Positions 13,402 to 23,463 of a stretch of DNA of 64,000 nucleotides are shown piece by piece. Each line of letters starts with the position of its first letter. The first letter of the stretch is position 1. Origin of the DNA: Pyronema omphalodes (lineage: Eukaryota > Ascomycota > Pezizomycetes > Pezizales > Pyronemataceae); the NCBI GenBank assembly GCA_024516155.1, contig JAJJXM010000027.1:62001-126000 (forward strand). The letters are read 5' to 3'. The position numbers were made by a program, and so were the translations under genes. The notes beneath the pieces are model-generated. The model was not told where the DNA came from. It made no database searches and was given only the letters and a program-made list of their open reading frames with translations.

Positions 13402-14672
13402 GGTTGGCTTTGCTTTGCTGTGGTTGGGGTTAAAAATGAAGCACGGGGTTTTGGGACATAATGTAACGTAACGTAATGTAACGTAGCATCTATGTACTTG
13501 GAATAAAGTGATGGAGATGGCTCATGTGATTGTATACAGGTAGACATATACCTAGACATACATACATAGACATAGACATCAAATGACATTCCCATCATTT
13601 ATCATTCGAATCCTTAGCATCATCATAATCATCCAATCATCCACATCATCCACATCATCCACATCATCCACATCATCCACATCATTTATCATTTATCATT
13701 TATCATTCGAATCCTCAGCATCATCGTAATCATAGACGTCATCATACGGTGTATCAACAAGCCTATACCAACAAGCCATATCAGCTTATAAATCACACAG
13801 TCTACACATGTACATATGGTGCTGTATCCGCCGCGTTATCGCATGCAGAGCGGATCTAGCCCTGCATTCCGTTCGAACTTCGTGGGGTGGGGTAGCTGCC
13901 TGCTGCTGCTGCTGCTGCAACTTGAAAATGAAGGACGGCCTGTTGCTTGGTTGTGGGATATGGGCTGGTTTGTTACATCGCTATATCGCTATCGAGCTAT
14001 CGCTACGTCAATACGTCAACACGTCAACACATAGCCGAGGTGTAGTGTGTATCCTTGCCGCGGTGGAAATTTCGCGCCCCGCGACGCTCAACGTCCAGTA
14101 CTGCACTGCACTGCACTGCACTTATCACATCACTTATCGACGATATTCCATACCAACTCAACTCATAAACTCTTCATAGATTCGAACATAGAATATACAC
14201 GAAAATAAAAAAAAAAGGTTAAGAGGAGATGAAGAAGGAAGAGAAAAAAAAGTATAATGGATACATAAAAATTTTTGTCATTCAATATTCTTGGATAAAA
14301 AACAACACCATAAAACGCCGGTTACTTGTAGTTGAAACAGAACAGAAAAAAAAAACAATGAATCAAAATTTCCCACCCAATCAATACACATGACCGGACC
14401 TATTATGGCCACGGCCTTCTTCAAAGTGCTTCAGAAGAGTTTTACCAACCCCTCCCTCCCTCCTCCTCCTTTTCCATCCCAACCCCAACTTCGCCCTTTG
14501 CATCTTTCGCCGTTTTAGGTTGAAGAACTGATACTTGATCGTCGTTCTGCTCTTCTTTTATGGTGTTGCTCCACACCGGTTCGCTTCGGTTCAGTTTACT
14601 GAACGTCCCTCATTTCTTTCTCCCCTCGCTTCCTTCTCTCCCCTCGTATTCCTTCTTCCTCCGTAACACCTC
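12673..14672. other. Intergenic between ATG7 and ISU1
   Basis: The 3' ends of the two convergent genes face this gap. It has a T homopolymer at about 13366-13396, TGTAACG-type short repeats near 13460, a CACATCATC nonamer array at about 13632-13690 and A-rich tracts around 14200-14360. The ORFs at 13167-13598 (reverse) and 13808-14179 run through repeats. No gene seen. Confidence 0.5.
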
Positions 14673-15396
14673 TTACAAAGAAGCACCCATAGTCATTCTA
14701 GCGCCGGGGTTCTTTCCCTTGAAGTTGGCAATAGCGCTCTTGACGGCATCCTCAGCGAGCATAGAGCAGTGAAGCTTGACAGGAGGCAAGCAAAGCTCCT
14801 TGGCAATCTGGGTGTTCTTGATCATGGCAGCCTCGTCAAGGGTCTTTCCGTAGAGAAGCTCGGTAACGTAACTGGAGGAAGCGATAGCCGATCCGCATCC
14901 GAAAGTCTTGAACTTGACGTCGGAAATCTTTCCGGTCTTCTCATCGACACGGATCTGAAGCTTCATGACATCTCCACCTGAGGAAAGGTTAGTACGTGAT
15001 TATTATATGAGATACAAGCTTTGCAGGGTTCGCGGGTTTGTTGGGGACTACGCGGCTCGGACATATCGGCGGTAATGACGGGATAGTCAATGTCACCGGA
15101 GGTGCGGCGCGCCATCCCCACCAAGTTTCCGAGGCTGCTATGTCCCAGTTCTCGAGAGTTTGGAACCGCAGATGCAATTGAAAAGGAGTGTAGAGGGGAA
15201 ACTTACATGCAGGGGCACCGACGAGTCCAGTTCCAACGTCCTGGTCGTTCTTGTTCATGGATCCGACATTGCGGGGGTTGTTGTAGTGGTCAAGGACCTT
15301 CTCGTGGTACTTTCTGACGGGGACGATGGTGGCAACGCGAGGGGCGACGAATTTAGGAGCGACAGCTCTGGGAACGGTGAGGAGTGTGCGGAACAT
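14673..15396 (-). CDS. ISU1: Iron-sulfur cluster assembly scaffold Isu1 (IscU family)
   Basis: Mitochondrial matrix scaffold on which [2Fe-2S] clusters are built by the Nfs1 desulfurase with frataxin, then handed on by the Ssq1/Jac1 chaperones. Two exons, 15396-15207 and 14977-14673, give 164 residues; the intron (14978-15206) splits a cysteine codon. The first about 28 residues are a basic presequence (MFRTLLTVPRAVAPK...), followed by the family start YHEKVLDHYNNPRNVGS. The three cluster-ligand cysteines are all present: GAPACGDVM, FGCGSAIASSS and KLHCSMLAEDA. The Hsp70-recognition motif LPPVK is intact just before the third. Length and motifs are standard for fungal Isu1. Its promoter side faces the chromovirus inserted about 390 bp upstream. 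Confidence 0.96.
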
Positions 15397-15788
15397 TGTT
15401 ATTTGTTGTAAAACAGTCGTTGGACTTTAGTTGCTTGTTGGTTGTAAATTTGGTGGTTTTGAATGTGTTGTGAGGTGGGTTGTGCGCGGCGTTGATGGGA
15501 AAGATAAGCGGTGAGAAGGGGGATGGGAGGGGAACCGGATTTATTATCTGATCTAGAATTGCCAAGACTATTGGTGCCAATGGTGGCTAATGGCAATTGC
15601 CGGGTCGGGTAGTGCCGAATCACGTGAAGTGACACAGATAACAGGATGTGGCGGGATTTTGGCGTAGACAGAACATTTCGGATGCGACGGGTGGTGGTGA
15701 AGAGTCATCAGATTGATAGAATCACGAGGAGGCATTATTAATCAGCTTTGGAATTTCGGCGGTGGTGCGTAGGGCTGAGCTAGGCACC
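15397..15788. promoter_or_regulatory. ISU1 upstream region
   Basis: A 392-bp stretch between the ISU1 start and the retrotransposon target duplication. No defined motif could be assigned; it must contain the proximal ISU1 promoter, and the element cuts it off from what lay further upstream. Confidence 0.4.
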
Positions 15789-15793
15789 GTTTA

Positions 15794-16417
15794 TGTCACG
15801 GCGTAGAATCACAAGAGTAGCTAGAGAGAAATAATGATGAAAAATAAATAAATAACTAAGATAAAAAGGGATAAGAAGAGGAGGTTATCGGGAGAAGGAG
15901 GGAGCCAAGTATGATGGAACGAAGGAACGGAGGAAGGGAGGAAAGAGGAGGAACGAATGGAGAACGAAGGAAGGAAGGGAATGAGGGATTAAGGAAGAAG
16001 ACGGAGACTATGGGGGTAACGACGAAGGAGGATGAGGGGATTAGGGGAAGCTAGGTAATGGAGGAGCAAGACTAGAGAACGAGGAGTAAGGAGATAAGGT
16101 GCGAAGACGAGGGAGTAGGAAGTAAGAGGAAGGAGGAAGGGTAGAACCGGAATGAAGAGGGATTTGGGATAGGGAATAGGGCGAGGGAAGGAGCGGGGAA
16201 AAGTCAAGGAGTCGGGGAAAAGAGAGGACGGAAAAGGATAAATAGTTGTAATGTTCTCCGTAGCTGAGGTTCGATATGCAACGTCTTGTATTCAACCACC
16301 AATACAAAGTCGTGCCTCGCCCTACAAAGTCTGTCCTGTCTCCCCGTGTCATAGTCTATCACTCGCCGCCGAGCCCGCGAGTCCCCTAGTCTCGTCTGTC
16401 CCCAGTCCGCCGTTACA
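15794..16417 (+). repeat. 5' LTR (624 bp)
   Basis: Starts TG and ends CA. Its left half is a purine-rich GGAAGGA stretch. A TATA-like GATAAATA lies at 16237-16244. A likely transcript start lies near 16273, inferred from the priming complementarity described under the primer-binding site. Confidence 0.96.
16273..16284 (+). promoter_or_regulatory. Putative 5' end of the element's RNA (self-primer)
   Basis: GATATGCAACGT, about 30 bp after a TATA-like box, is the exact reverse complement of 16420-16431 just inside the LTR. In Tf1/sushi-type elements the first bases of the mRNA prime reverse transcription; this arrangement matches. The start site itself is inferred. Confidence 0.65.
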
Positions 16418-16419
16418 CT

Positions 16420-16431
16420 ACGTTGCATATC
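16420..16431 (+). other. Primer-binding site, self-priming type
   Basis: ACGTTGCATATC starts two bases after the 5' LTR and pairs perfectly over 12 bases with 16273-16284 in the LTR. I could not match it to the 3' end of a common initiator tRNA. Confidence 0.65.
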
Positions 16432-16455
16432 CAAACCACTACCGGACTCGCAACC

Positions 16456-17691
16456 ATGGTCGAACCCACCGTTCCACCGATCGACCCCCCCGTCATCGTC
16501 CGAATCCCAGCCAACCACGCCCGAGCAATCTCCGCTCTCGCCTCCTCCCCCGCCGACACCCTAGACTACAACGACCTCCGTGCCAACTACGAGGAAGCTA
16601 TCCAGCTAGCCCGAGCCCTTGACGCCAGTGAGAACCTAACAACTCACTATGCATCCCTCACCGCCCAGCAAGAAGACCTCGCACTCGAACGAGATGCTGC
16701 GGTGGCTGATCGAAACACCCTATCCTCGCGGGTAGCTCTGCTCGAAACACAGCTGGCGCAGACCCTCACCCTCGCCAACGCTGTCGGGCAACAGACGACA
16801 AACCCGGATCCAGCCTCCTTTCCCACCCACCGCCGAAACCCCCCCAATCCTGACGCTTTCACGGGAGAAGACCGTTCCTTACTCGACGACTTCCTCTTCT
16901 TCATGGATATGCGTCTCGAGGACCGCCCCGGCGAATTCCCAGATGAGCAATCGAAAATCCGTTTCCTCCTCCTTAACCTCAAAGGAGCGGCGCTCAGGCA
17001 AGTGAAACACCTTGCCCGCCCAGGACCCAACGCCATCGACACCTACGCCGGGATGGTCCAAGCCCTCCAAGAAGCATACGGGGATCCTGACCGAGTAAAC
17101 ACCGCCGAGCGAGCCCTCAACAAACTTAGGCAGGGAAACCGGGACTTCGCAGCGTACCACGCAGACTTCAACCGTCTGGTCGCCGAAGTCCATTGGAACG
17201 ACGCCGCCAAAAGGGCAGCCTTCCACCGTGGGTTGTGTGAGGAAATCAAGGACATCATCTCAACTCAGGATGTCCCGGAGGAATGGCATGAATACCTCAA
17301 CTTCATCAAGAAGAGGGATACGCAGTTGAGGGCCAGAAGGGCCGAGGTATACCGCACCCCCTTCCGCCCCCTCTCGAACTCGTCGCCTCGCACCCCCTTC
17401 AACAACCCAACCACGAGCGCCCCCCACCCCACCAACAGCGGCAGCGGCAACTTTGGCCCTGCCCCCATGGACCTCTCTGCAGCGAGGAAACGCCTTTCCC
17501 CCGAAGAACGACAAAAACGAATCGACGAAAACCGCTGCCTATACTGCGGAGGCTTCAACCATCTCGCCCGGGACTGTCCCAACCGTCCCAAAACGTCATT
17601 TCAGCCCCTCCGAGCCGCTCTCGCTGAAGTCCCCCGGGTGGAGGATCACCCAGACTCACTCGACGCCGCCCCCCAGGCGGGAAAAGCTTAA
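16456..17691 (+). CDS. gag: Gag polyprotein of the chromovirus
   Basis: Structural protein that forms the cytoplasmic particle and packages element RNA. The ATG at 16456 (MVEPTVPPIDPP) is the first good start after the LTR; 411 residues. A coiled-coil-like region around residues 60-110 is followed by the retrotransposon Gag core (FTGEDRSLLDDFLFFMD ... LNKLRQGNRDFAAYHADF). Near the C-terminus is a single CCHC zinc knuckle, CLYCGGFNHLARDC (C-X2-C-X4-H-X4-C). The stop TAA at 17689-17691 lies two codons after a slippery heptamer. Pol continues in the -1 frame. No internal stop. Confidence 0.93.
   Translation: MVEPTVPPIDPPVIVRIPANHARAISALASSPADTLDYNDLRANYEEAIQLARALDASENLTTHYASLTAQQEDLALERDAAVADRNTLSSRVALLETQLAQTLTLANAVGQQTTNPDPASFPTHRRNPPNPDAFTGEDRSLLDDFLFFMDMRLEDRPGEFPDEQSKIRFLLLNLKGAALRQVKHLARPGPNAIDTYAGMVQALQEAYGDPDRVNTAERALNKLRQGNRDFAAYHADFNRLVAEVHWNDAAKRAAFHRGLCEEIKDIISTQDVPEEWHEYLNFIKKRDTQLRARRAEVYRTPFRPLSNSSPRTPFNNPTTSAPHPTNSGSGNFGPAPMDLSAARKRLSPEERQKRIDENRCLYCGGFNHLARDCPNRPKTSFQPLRAALAEVPRVEDHPDSLDAAPQAGKA
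17679..17685 (+). promoter_or_regulatory. Probable -1 ribosomal frameshift site GGGAAAA
   Basis: Read in the gag frame the heptamer is G GGA AAA, the X XXY YYZ pattern, followed by GCT and the gag stop. After a -1 slip the frame runs without stops into the protease. Short complementary blocks CCAGG (17693-17697) and CCTGG (17718-17722) could form a downstream hairpin, though only a weak one. Confidence 0.65.
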
Positions 17692-20600
17692 CCCAGGAAG
17701 AGAAGGATGGCCCCCTCCCTGGCAAGACCCAAGTAGATTCACACAAAAATAAATATTACTATAACATATCCTCAATCGCAGTGAATCTGGCAGCCATCGA
17801 AGAAAAAGGACTCGACGGAACCCACCTCGTGGTCACTTGTAACATAAAAACCCCCGACAAAATCATACCTACCCACGCCCTGATCGACTGCGGAGCAACA
17901 GGATTCGCCTTCCTCGACAAATCCTTCGCCCAGTTACACAACATCCCTACCCAGCCCCTTAAGACCCCCCGATCCCTGGAAGTAATCGACGGTAGGAAAA
18001 TATCATCCGGCGACATCACCGACCTCGCGAAGCTGGAACTCCACATACACGAGCATCGTGAAATCCTCCCCCTGCTCCTCACCAAGCTTGGCCATTATCC
18101 AATCGTGCTAGGGATACCATGGTTAAAATTGCACGACGTCGCCATACGATTTGCGTCAAACCTTATCACCTTCGGATCGCAGTACTGTCTCGCCCACTGT
18201 AACGATAGGGCAGTAACAGTACGAGGAGTCAGTGAAGAACCCCCCCCGACGAAACCTATTAGTATTGCCCTGACCACCTTCCCCTCGCTACGCCGACACG
18301 CCAAATCTGCCAACCTGACCATTTACGCCTTGGAAGTATCTCGACTCCCCGACGCACCCGCCGCCTCCACCTCCGATAGCTCCACCCCCGATACCCTCAC
18401 CCCCGAACACTCCATCCCACCCGAATACCACGACTTCCTCCCCCTCTTCTCTGAAATAGAAGCCAATAAACTACCACCCCATCGCCCCTACGATCACAGC
18501 ATACCCCTCAAAGAGAACTTCAACCCCCCTTTCGGACCCATATACCCCCTCTCGCGAACGGAACTCACAGCCCTCCGAGAATGGTTGGACGAAAACCTCT
18601 CCAAGGGCTTTATCCGCGCCTCCTCCTCCCCCGCCGGTGCTCCCATACTGTCCGTCAAAAAAGGGGACGGGTCCCTACGACTTTGCGTGGACTATCGAGG
18701 GCTCAACGAAGGGACCATCAAAAACCGCTACCCCTTGCCTTTGTTACACGAGACACTGATGCGTTTAGAAAAGGCGAAGTACTTCACGAAGCTTGACATC
18801 CGAGGAGCTTACAACCTGGTTCGCATGGCTCAAGGGGAAGAGTGGAAGACAGCTTTCCGAACCCGCTACGGACTGTTTGAGTCCCTCGTGATGCCTTTCG
18901 GCTTGACCAACGCCCCCGCCACATTTCAACACTTCATCAACGATGTCTTGAGGCCTTACCTCGACGTCTTCGTCACCGCCTACTTAGACGACATCCTTAT
19001 CTACAGTGACTCCCTCGAAGACCACAGACATCACGTACGGCAAGTCCTCGCCGCTCTCTCTACCGCCGGCCTCCACCTCAAGCCCGAGAAGTGTGAATTC
19101 CACCGCACACAAGTCAAATACCTCGGTTTCATTATCTCCACCTCCGGCACACAAATGGACCCCGACAAAATCTCCACCGTCCAGGATTGGCCCACCCCGT
19201 GTAATGTCCGGGACGTTCAGTCCTTTTTGGGCTTTGCCAACTTCTACCGGCGCTTCATTCGGAATTATAGTATGATCGTTTCCCCCCTCACCCGCCTAAC
19301 CCGCAAAGATACCCCCTTCTCCTGGACTGCAGCTTGCGCTGACGCCTTCGCCGCACTCAAATCCGCCTTTACGACCGCCCCTATTCTCCAACACTTCAGC
19401 TACGACAAGGAGATCGTGGTCGAAACAGACGCCTCCGACTTCGTCTCCGCCGGTGTCCTCTCCCAGCCCGATTCCTCCGGCGTCCTCCATCCCGTGGCGT
19501 TCTACTCTCGCAAGCATAGTCCCGCCGAGTGTAACTACGAGATATACGACAAGGAGCTTCTCGCCATCGTCCGAGCTTTCGAGGCCTGGCGACCAGAGCT
19601 CGAAGGTAGTCTACACCCCATCCGTGTCCTCAGCGACCACAAGAATTTGGAATACTTCATGTCCACCAAACTTCTCAACCGCAGACAGACCCGATGGGCG
19701 GAATTCCTCTCCCGCTTCGCTTTCCAGATCGTGTACCGCCCCGGAAAATCAGGTGGGAAACCCGACGCGCTCACTCGAAGGTCAGGAGACCTTCCTCAGG
19801 AGGGGGATAGCCGGCTGGTCGAACAGAACAAAGCCCTCCTCAAGCAACAGAACCTCCCGGCTGAGCTCCACCTCTGGTCACTCGGTCACGACCCATCACC
19901 CGCCCCTCCGGAACAAACGCCTCTCCTCGACAGCATCACAAAAGCCACCCAAACCGACCCCTTCGCACAACGGATACTCACCCTTCTGCACGACGGTAAA
20001 AACCACAGCAGGGAAATCTCCCTCGCAGAATGCTCAGCGGAGAATGGGAGACTCCTATTCCAACAACGACTCTACATCCCCAACGACGACGATCTCCGCC
20101 TCCGAATCCTCAGAAACCACCACGACACTCCCGCATCAGGTCACCCCGGACGAACAAAAACCTTCGAACTTATCAGGAGGCGCTATTTCTGGCCAACCCT
20201 GAGAAGGGACGTCGAAGCATTCGTTGCAAACTGTCACACATGCAAACGATCGAAAACCCCGAAACACCTCCCGTACGGACTTCTCAACCCCCTCCCCGTA
20301 CCCGAACGACCGTGGAAGGATATCTCGATGGACTTCGTAACGGGGCTGCCGAAATCCAAAGGGCACGACGCGATCTGGGTAGTAGTCGACAGGTTAACGA
20401 AAATGAGACACCTAATCCCCTGTTCTACCTCGATCGACGCAAAAGAGCTAGCTAACTTGTTCGTGACCCACATCTTCCGACTCCACGGTCTCCCCGATAC
20501 GATCACCTCCGACAGGGGACCACAGTTTGCTTCCCGCTTCTGGAAGTACCTGTGCAACACCCTAAAAATCGACCCCCGTCTAAGCACCGCTTTCCACCCC

Positions 20601-21416
20601 GAAACCGACGGACAGACAGAGCGGACGAACGCCGTCATGGAACAGTATCTGCGAGCCTACGTAAACTACCAACAGAACGACTGGTCCCAACTGCTACCCC
20701 TAGCCGAATTCGCCGCCAACAACCATGTCTCGGAGACAACCCGCTCGTCCCCCTTCCTCGCGAACTACGGCTTCCATCCGAGAATCGACTTCGAACCGGA
20801 AATCAGTACGGCCTACCCCGACGAACGAAAGGCAAAGAAACTCTCCGAACGCCTTGTCGAAATTCACGAGTTCGTCAGGGACGAGATGACTTTCGCCCAG
20901 GACCGACAACGGGAATATGCGGACAAGAAACGCCTCCCCGCCCCCGCATACCACCCCGGCGACCTCGTGTGGTTAAACGCCCGCCACCTCCGCACCAACC
21001 GCCCGTCCCGGAAGCTGGACTTTAAACGCCTTGGTCCATTCCCAGTCACCAGAGAGGTAGGGAAGTACGCATACGAGCTCGACCTACCCTCTACCATGGA
21101 CGTTCACCCTGTCTTCCACGTCTCCCTACTCGAACCCACACGAAACGACCCCCTACCCGGACAACGCCCCCCACCTCCCACGGTAGTCATCGTAGACGGA
21201 GAAGCCGAGCAAGAAGTGGAAGAGGTGCTAGATAGTCGCATCTCCCGTCGACGACTTCAATACCTCATCAAGTGGAAGGAGGAGGACACACCAACCTGGG
21301 AGCCGGCCACCGAGGTCAATGAACTACAGGCTATCGACACCTTTCACGAACGATTCCCCGACAAACCCGGGCCTCTCCCAAATACACCACCACGCCTCGA
21401 GGGACCTCGGCCCTAG
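17686..21416 (+). CDS. pol: Pol polyprotein: protease, RT, RNase H, integrase, chromodomain
   Basis: Enzymes that copy the element's RNA and insert the cDNA. The frame is open from the frameshift site to TAG at 21414-21416 and has no ATG start; the first in-frame alternative would be GTG at 17781. Numbering from 17781: protease motif DCGAT near residue 36 (Cys for the usual Ser), reverse transcriptase with LDIRGAYNLVR and the catalytic YLDDILIYS near 400, and RNase H with VETDASDF and DHKNLEYF. Integrase follows with an H-H-C-C zinc module near 775-815 and a D,D35E triad (SMDFVTG, SDRGPQF, GQTER). A C-terminal chromodomain (VLDSRISRRRLQYLIKWKEE..TPTWEP, near 1143-1190) suggests targeting to marked heterochromatin. 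All key residues are intact. Confidence 0.95.
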
Positions 21417-21427
21417 GAGGGGGATAC

Positions 21428-22051
21428 TGTCACGGCGTAGAATCACAAGAGTAGCTAGAGAGAAATAATGATGAAAAATAAATAAATAACTAAGATAAAA
21501 AGGGATAAGAAGAGGAGGTTATCGGGAGAAGGAGGGAGCCAAGTATGATGGAACGAAGGAACGGAGGAAGGGAGGAAAGAGGAGTAACGAATGGAGAACG
21601 AAGGAAGGAAGGGAATGAGGGATTAAGGAAGAAGACGGAGACTATGGGGGTAACGACGAAGGAGGATGAGGGGATTAGGGGAAGCTAGGTAATGGAGGAG
21701 CAAGACTAGAGAACGAGGAGTAAGGAGATAAGGTGCGAAGACGAGGGAGTAGGAAGTAAGAGGAAGGAGGAAGGGTAGAACCGGAATGAAGAGGGATTTG
21801 GGATAGGGAATAGGGCGAGGGAAGGAGCGGGGAAAAGTCAAGGAGTCGGGGAAAAGAGAGGACGGAAAAGGATAAATAGTTGTAATGTTCTCCGTAGCTG
21901 AGGTTCGATATGCAACGTCTTGTATTCAACCACCAATACAAAGTCGTGCCTCGCCCTACAAAGTCTGTCCTGTCTCCCCGTGTCATAGTCTATCACTCGC
22001 CGCCGAGCCCGCGAGTCCCCTAGTCTCGTCTGTCCCCAGTCCGCCGTTACA
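21428..22051 (+). repeat. 3' LTR (624 bp)
   Basis: Same length as the 5' LTR. One difference was found by reading both copies: G at 15951 against T at 21585. It ends at the right target duplication GTTTA (22052-22056). Confidence 0.96.
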
Positions 22052-22056
22052 GTTTA

Positions 22057-22652
22057 CGAAGTTCGGCTGGCAGAGAGCCAGAGGACAAAGCGTGCAGTAA
22101 CCATTGAATTGGCGTTATATTGTGCCCATAGAGAAAGAGCAGCGAGGCCTCAGTTATTTGTCATTCTATCTGGAGGGATAAATCAACTTTTCTCAAACTA
22201 CGTCATATTCGGGATATGCGAAGATTCTAGAATCTACAAAATTCAAGGTTTACGTTGCATTGCGGGTGATAAGTCATGCTAATGTTCCAGAAGATCACTC
22301 GAGACTGATTGAGTCACATGATTAATGATATTTCACGGGAGTCTTACTGCAGCCCTCTTACGGAAACCGACTTATATTAAGAACGTACTAGAATTATTTG
22401 CTCTCGCATACGGTTCAGACTATTAACTGGATAGATCACTTGTCACAGAAATAGAGTTCACAGCCCTGTTACGGAGACCGTGCGCAATGAGAGCGTTCAA
22501 AAATGTAAACAAGCACAGCTTATTCTCATTACATAAAATTCCACCAAATTACTTACATACCAAGCCAAACTATCACAAATTTTAAATACAAACTCCTTCC
22601 GCAAATGCAACGCCGAACAAATCATGCATCCAACAAAACCTTACAAACAAGC
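22057..22652. other. 3' flank of Hsp20 A
   Basis: AT-rich intergenic DNA between the retrotransposon and the Hsp20 A stop codon. No gene or repeat recognised. Confidence 0.5.
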
Positions 22653-23225
22653 TTACAAGATATCAATCTTGCGTCCAGTCCGCTTCTCCATCTTAGGAAC
22701 AACAACCTTTAAGATTCCATGCTCAAGGCTAGCCTTAACCTTGTCGACATCGACATCGCCAGGGAATCTGAAGCTCCGAGAAAACTCTCCAACAGATCTC
22801 TCAGTGACCCAATACTTTGGCTCCTTCTTTTCCTTCTCTTTCTTTTCTGACTTCTGAGTAGAATCAGTGCCTTCAATTGCCTTCTTTTCTTCAGGAGCCT
22901 CAATTGTGGCCTGCTTTACGTTTCCCTGAGATGAATCCTTCCACCCATGAGTAGAGCGTTCCGTCTTGCCGTGAACGAGAATGGTGTTGTCGTCGGTGAA
23001 TTCGATGGATATGTTTTTCTTATCGGAAATACCGGGAAACTCGCCTTCGAGAACGTATTCGTGCTCGGTCTCGTGGATGTCGAAGTTAGGAGAGAAGGCA
23101 CGGCGAGTAGAAGAGGATACGGCATGGTCGAACTCATCGAACATTCTCAGGATATCGGTAGGAAATCCTGCGTAGCTAGAGCGCATGGTGGATTCAGGGT
23201 AGTGGAATCGAGGGAAGAATGGCAT
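22653..23225 (-). CDS. Small heat-shock protein (Hsp20/alpha-crystallin), copy A
   Basis: ATP-independent chaperone that holds unfolding proteins in large oligomers. 190 residues, no intron. Start chosen at MPFFPRFHYPE, conserved in copy B; an upstream in-frame Met (to 23273) is not. Residues 1-50 form the variable N-terminal arm. The alpha-crystallin domain opens with FSPNFDIHETEHEYVLEGEFPG and SDKKNISIEFTDDNTILVHGK. A Lys/Glu/Ser-rich insertion (about residues 95-135, fungal Hsp30 style) interrupts it, and it resumes with KYWVTERSVGEFSRSFRFPGDV and LEHGILKVVVPK. The C-terminal IxI-type tail is KIDIL. The upstream region has a TATA-like box at 23375-23383 and a heat-shock element at 23451-23463. 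Confidence 0.95.
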   Translation of the reverse strand: MPFFPRFHYPESTMRSSYAGFPTDILRMFDEFDHAVSSSTRRAFSPNFDIHETEHEYVLEGEFPGISDKKNISIEFTDDNTILVHGKTERSTHGWKDSSQGNVKQATIEAPEEKKAIEGTDSTQKSEKKEKEKKEPKYWVTERSVGEFSRSFRFPGDVDVDKVKASLEHGILKVVVPKMEKRTGRKIDIL

Positions 23226-23450
23226 TTTGGTTGATGATTGTGAAAGGTGAATGAGGAGTTGTGATAATAGCAATTAAAAGAAGTTGTTTTGGTGTGAGGT
23301 GAGGTTCTTTTCGAGATTCGAGTTTGTGTTCGAGGAATTGCTTGATGATGACGGATGGGTGACACGAAACGGTAGTATTTATGTTTGTCGGCGATGGGTG
23401 GAACTGGTCGACGAGATGTCACTCGAATTCGCCGATGCTAGGGCAGGGGT

Positions 23451-23463
23451 TTCTCGAAGATTC
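23451..23463. promoter_or_regulatory. Heat-shock element upstream of Hsp20 A
   Basis: TTCTCGAAGATTC is three alternating TTC/GAA blocks at 2-base spacing, the canonical Hsf1 site, about 230 bp upstream of the start codon. A further GAATATTC lies at 23509-23516. Confidence 0.7.

Larger units (their letters stand above)
15794..22051 (+). mobile_element. Complete Ty3/gypsy chromovirus LTR retrotransposon
   Basis: A 6258-bp element bounded by two 624-bp direct LTRs (TGTCACGG...CCGTTACA) and by the 5-bp target duplication GTTTA (15789-15793 and 22052-22056). It has gag, then pol in the -1 frame with protease, reverse transcriptase, RNase H, integrase and C-terminal chromodomain in the order typical of Ty3/gypsy. 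A purine run (AGGAGGGGGA, about 21415-21424) precedes the 3' LTR and fits a polypurine tract. The LTRs differ at only one position that I found, and both ORFs are open, so the copy is recent and may be active. The coding part is clearly more GC-rich than the host flanks, with no sign of repeat-induced point mutation. Confidence 0.97.

Noticed and set aside
19296..21097. Antisense and alternate-frame ORFs over pol (for example 19453-20202)
   Set aside because: Shadows of the GC-rich pol frame; no independent motif.
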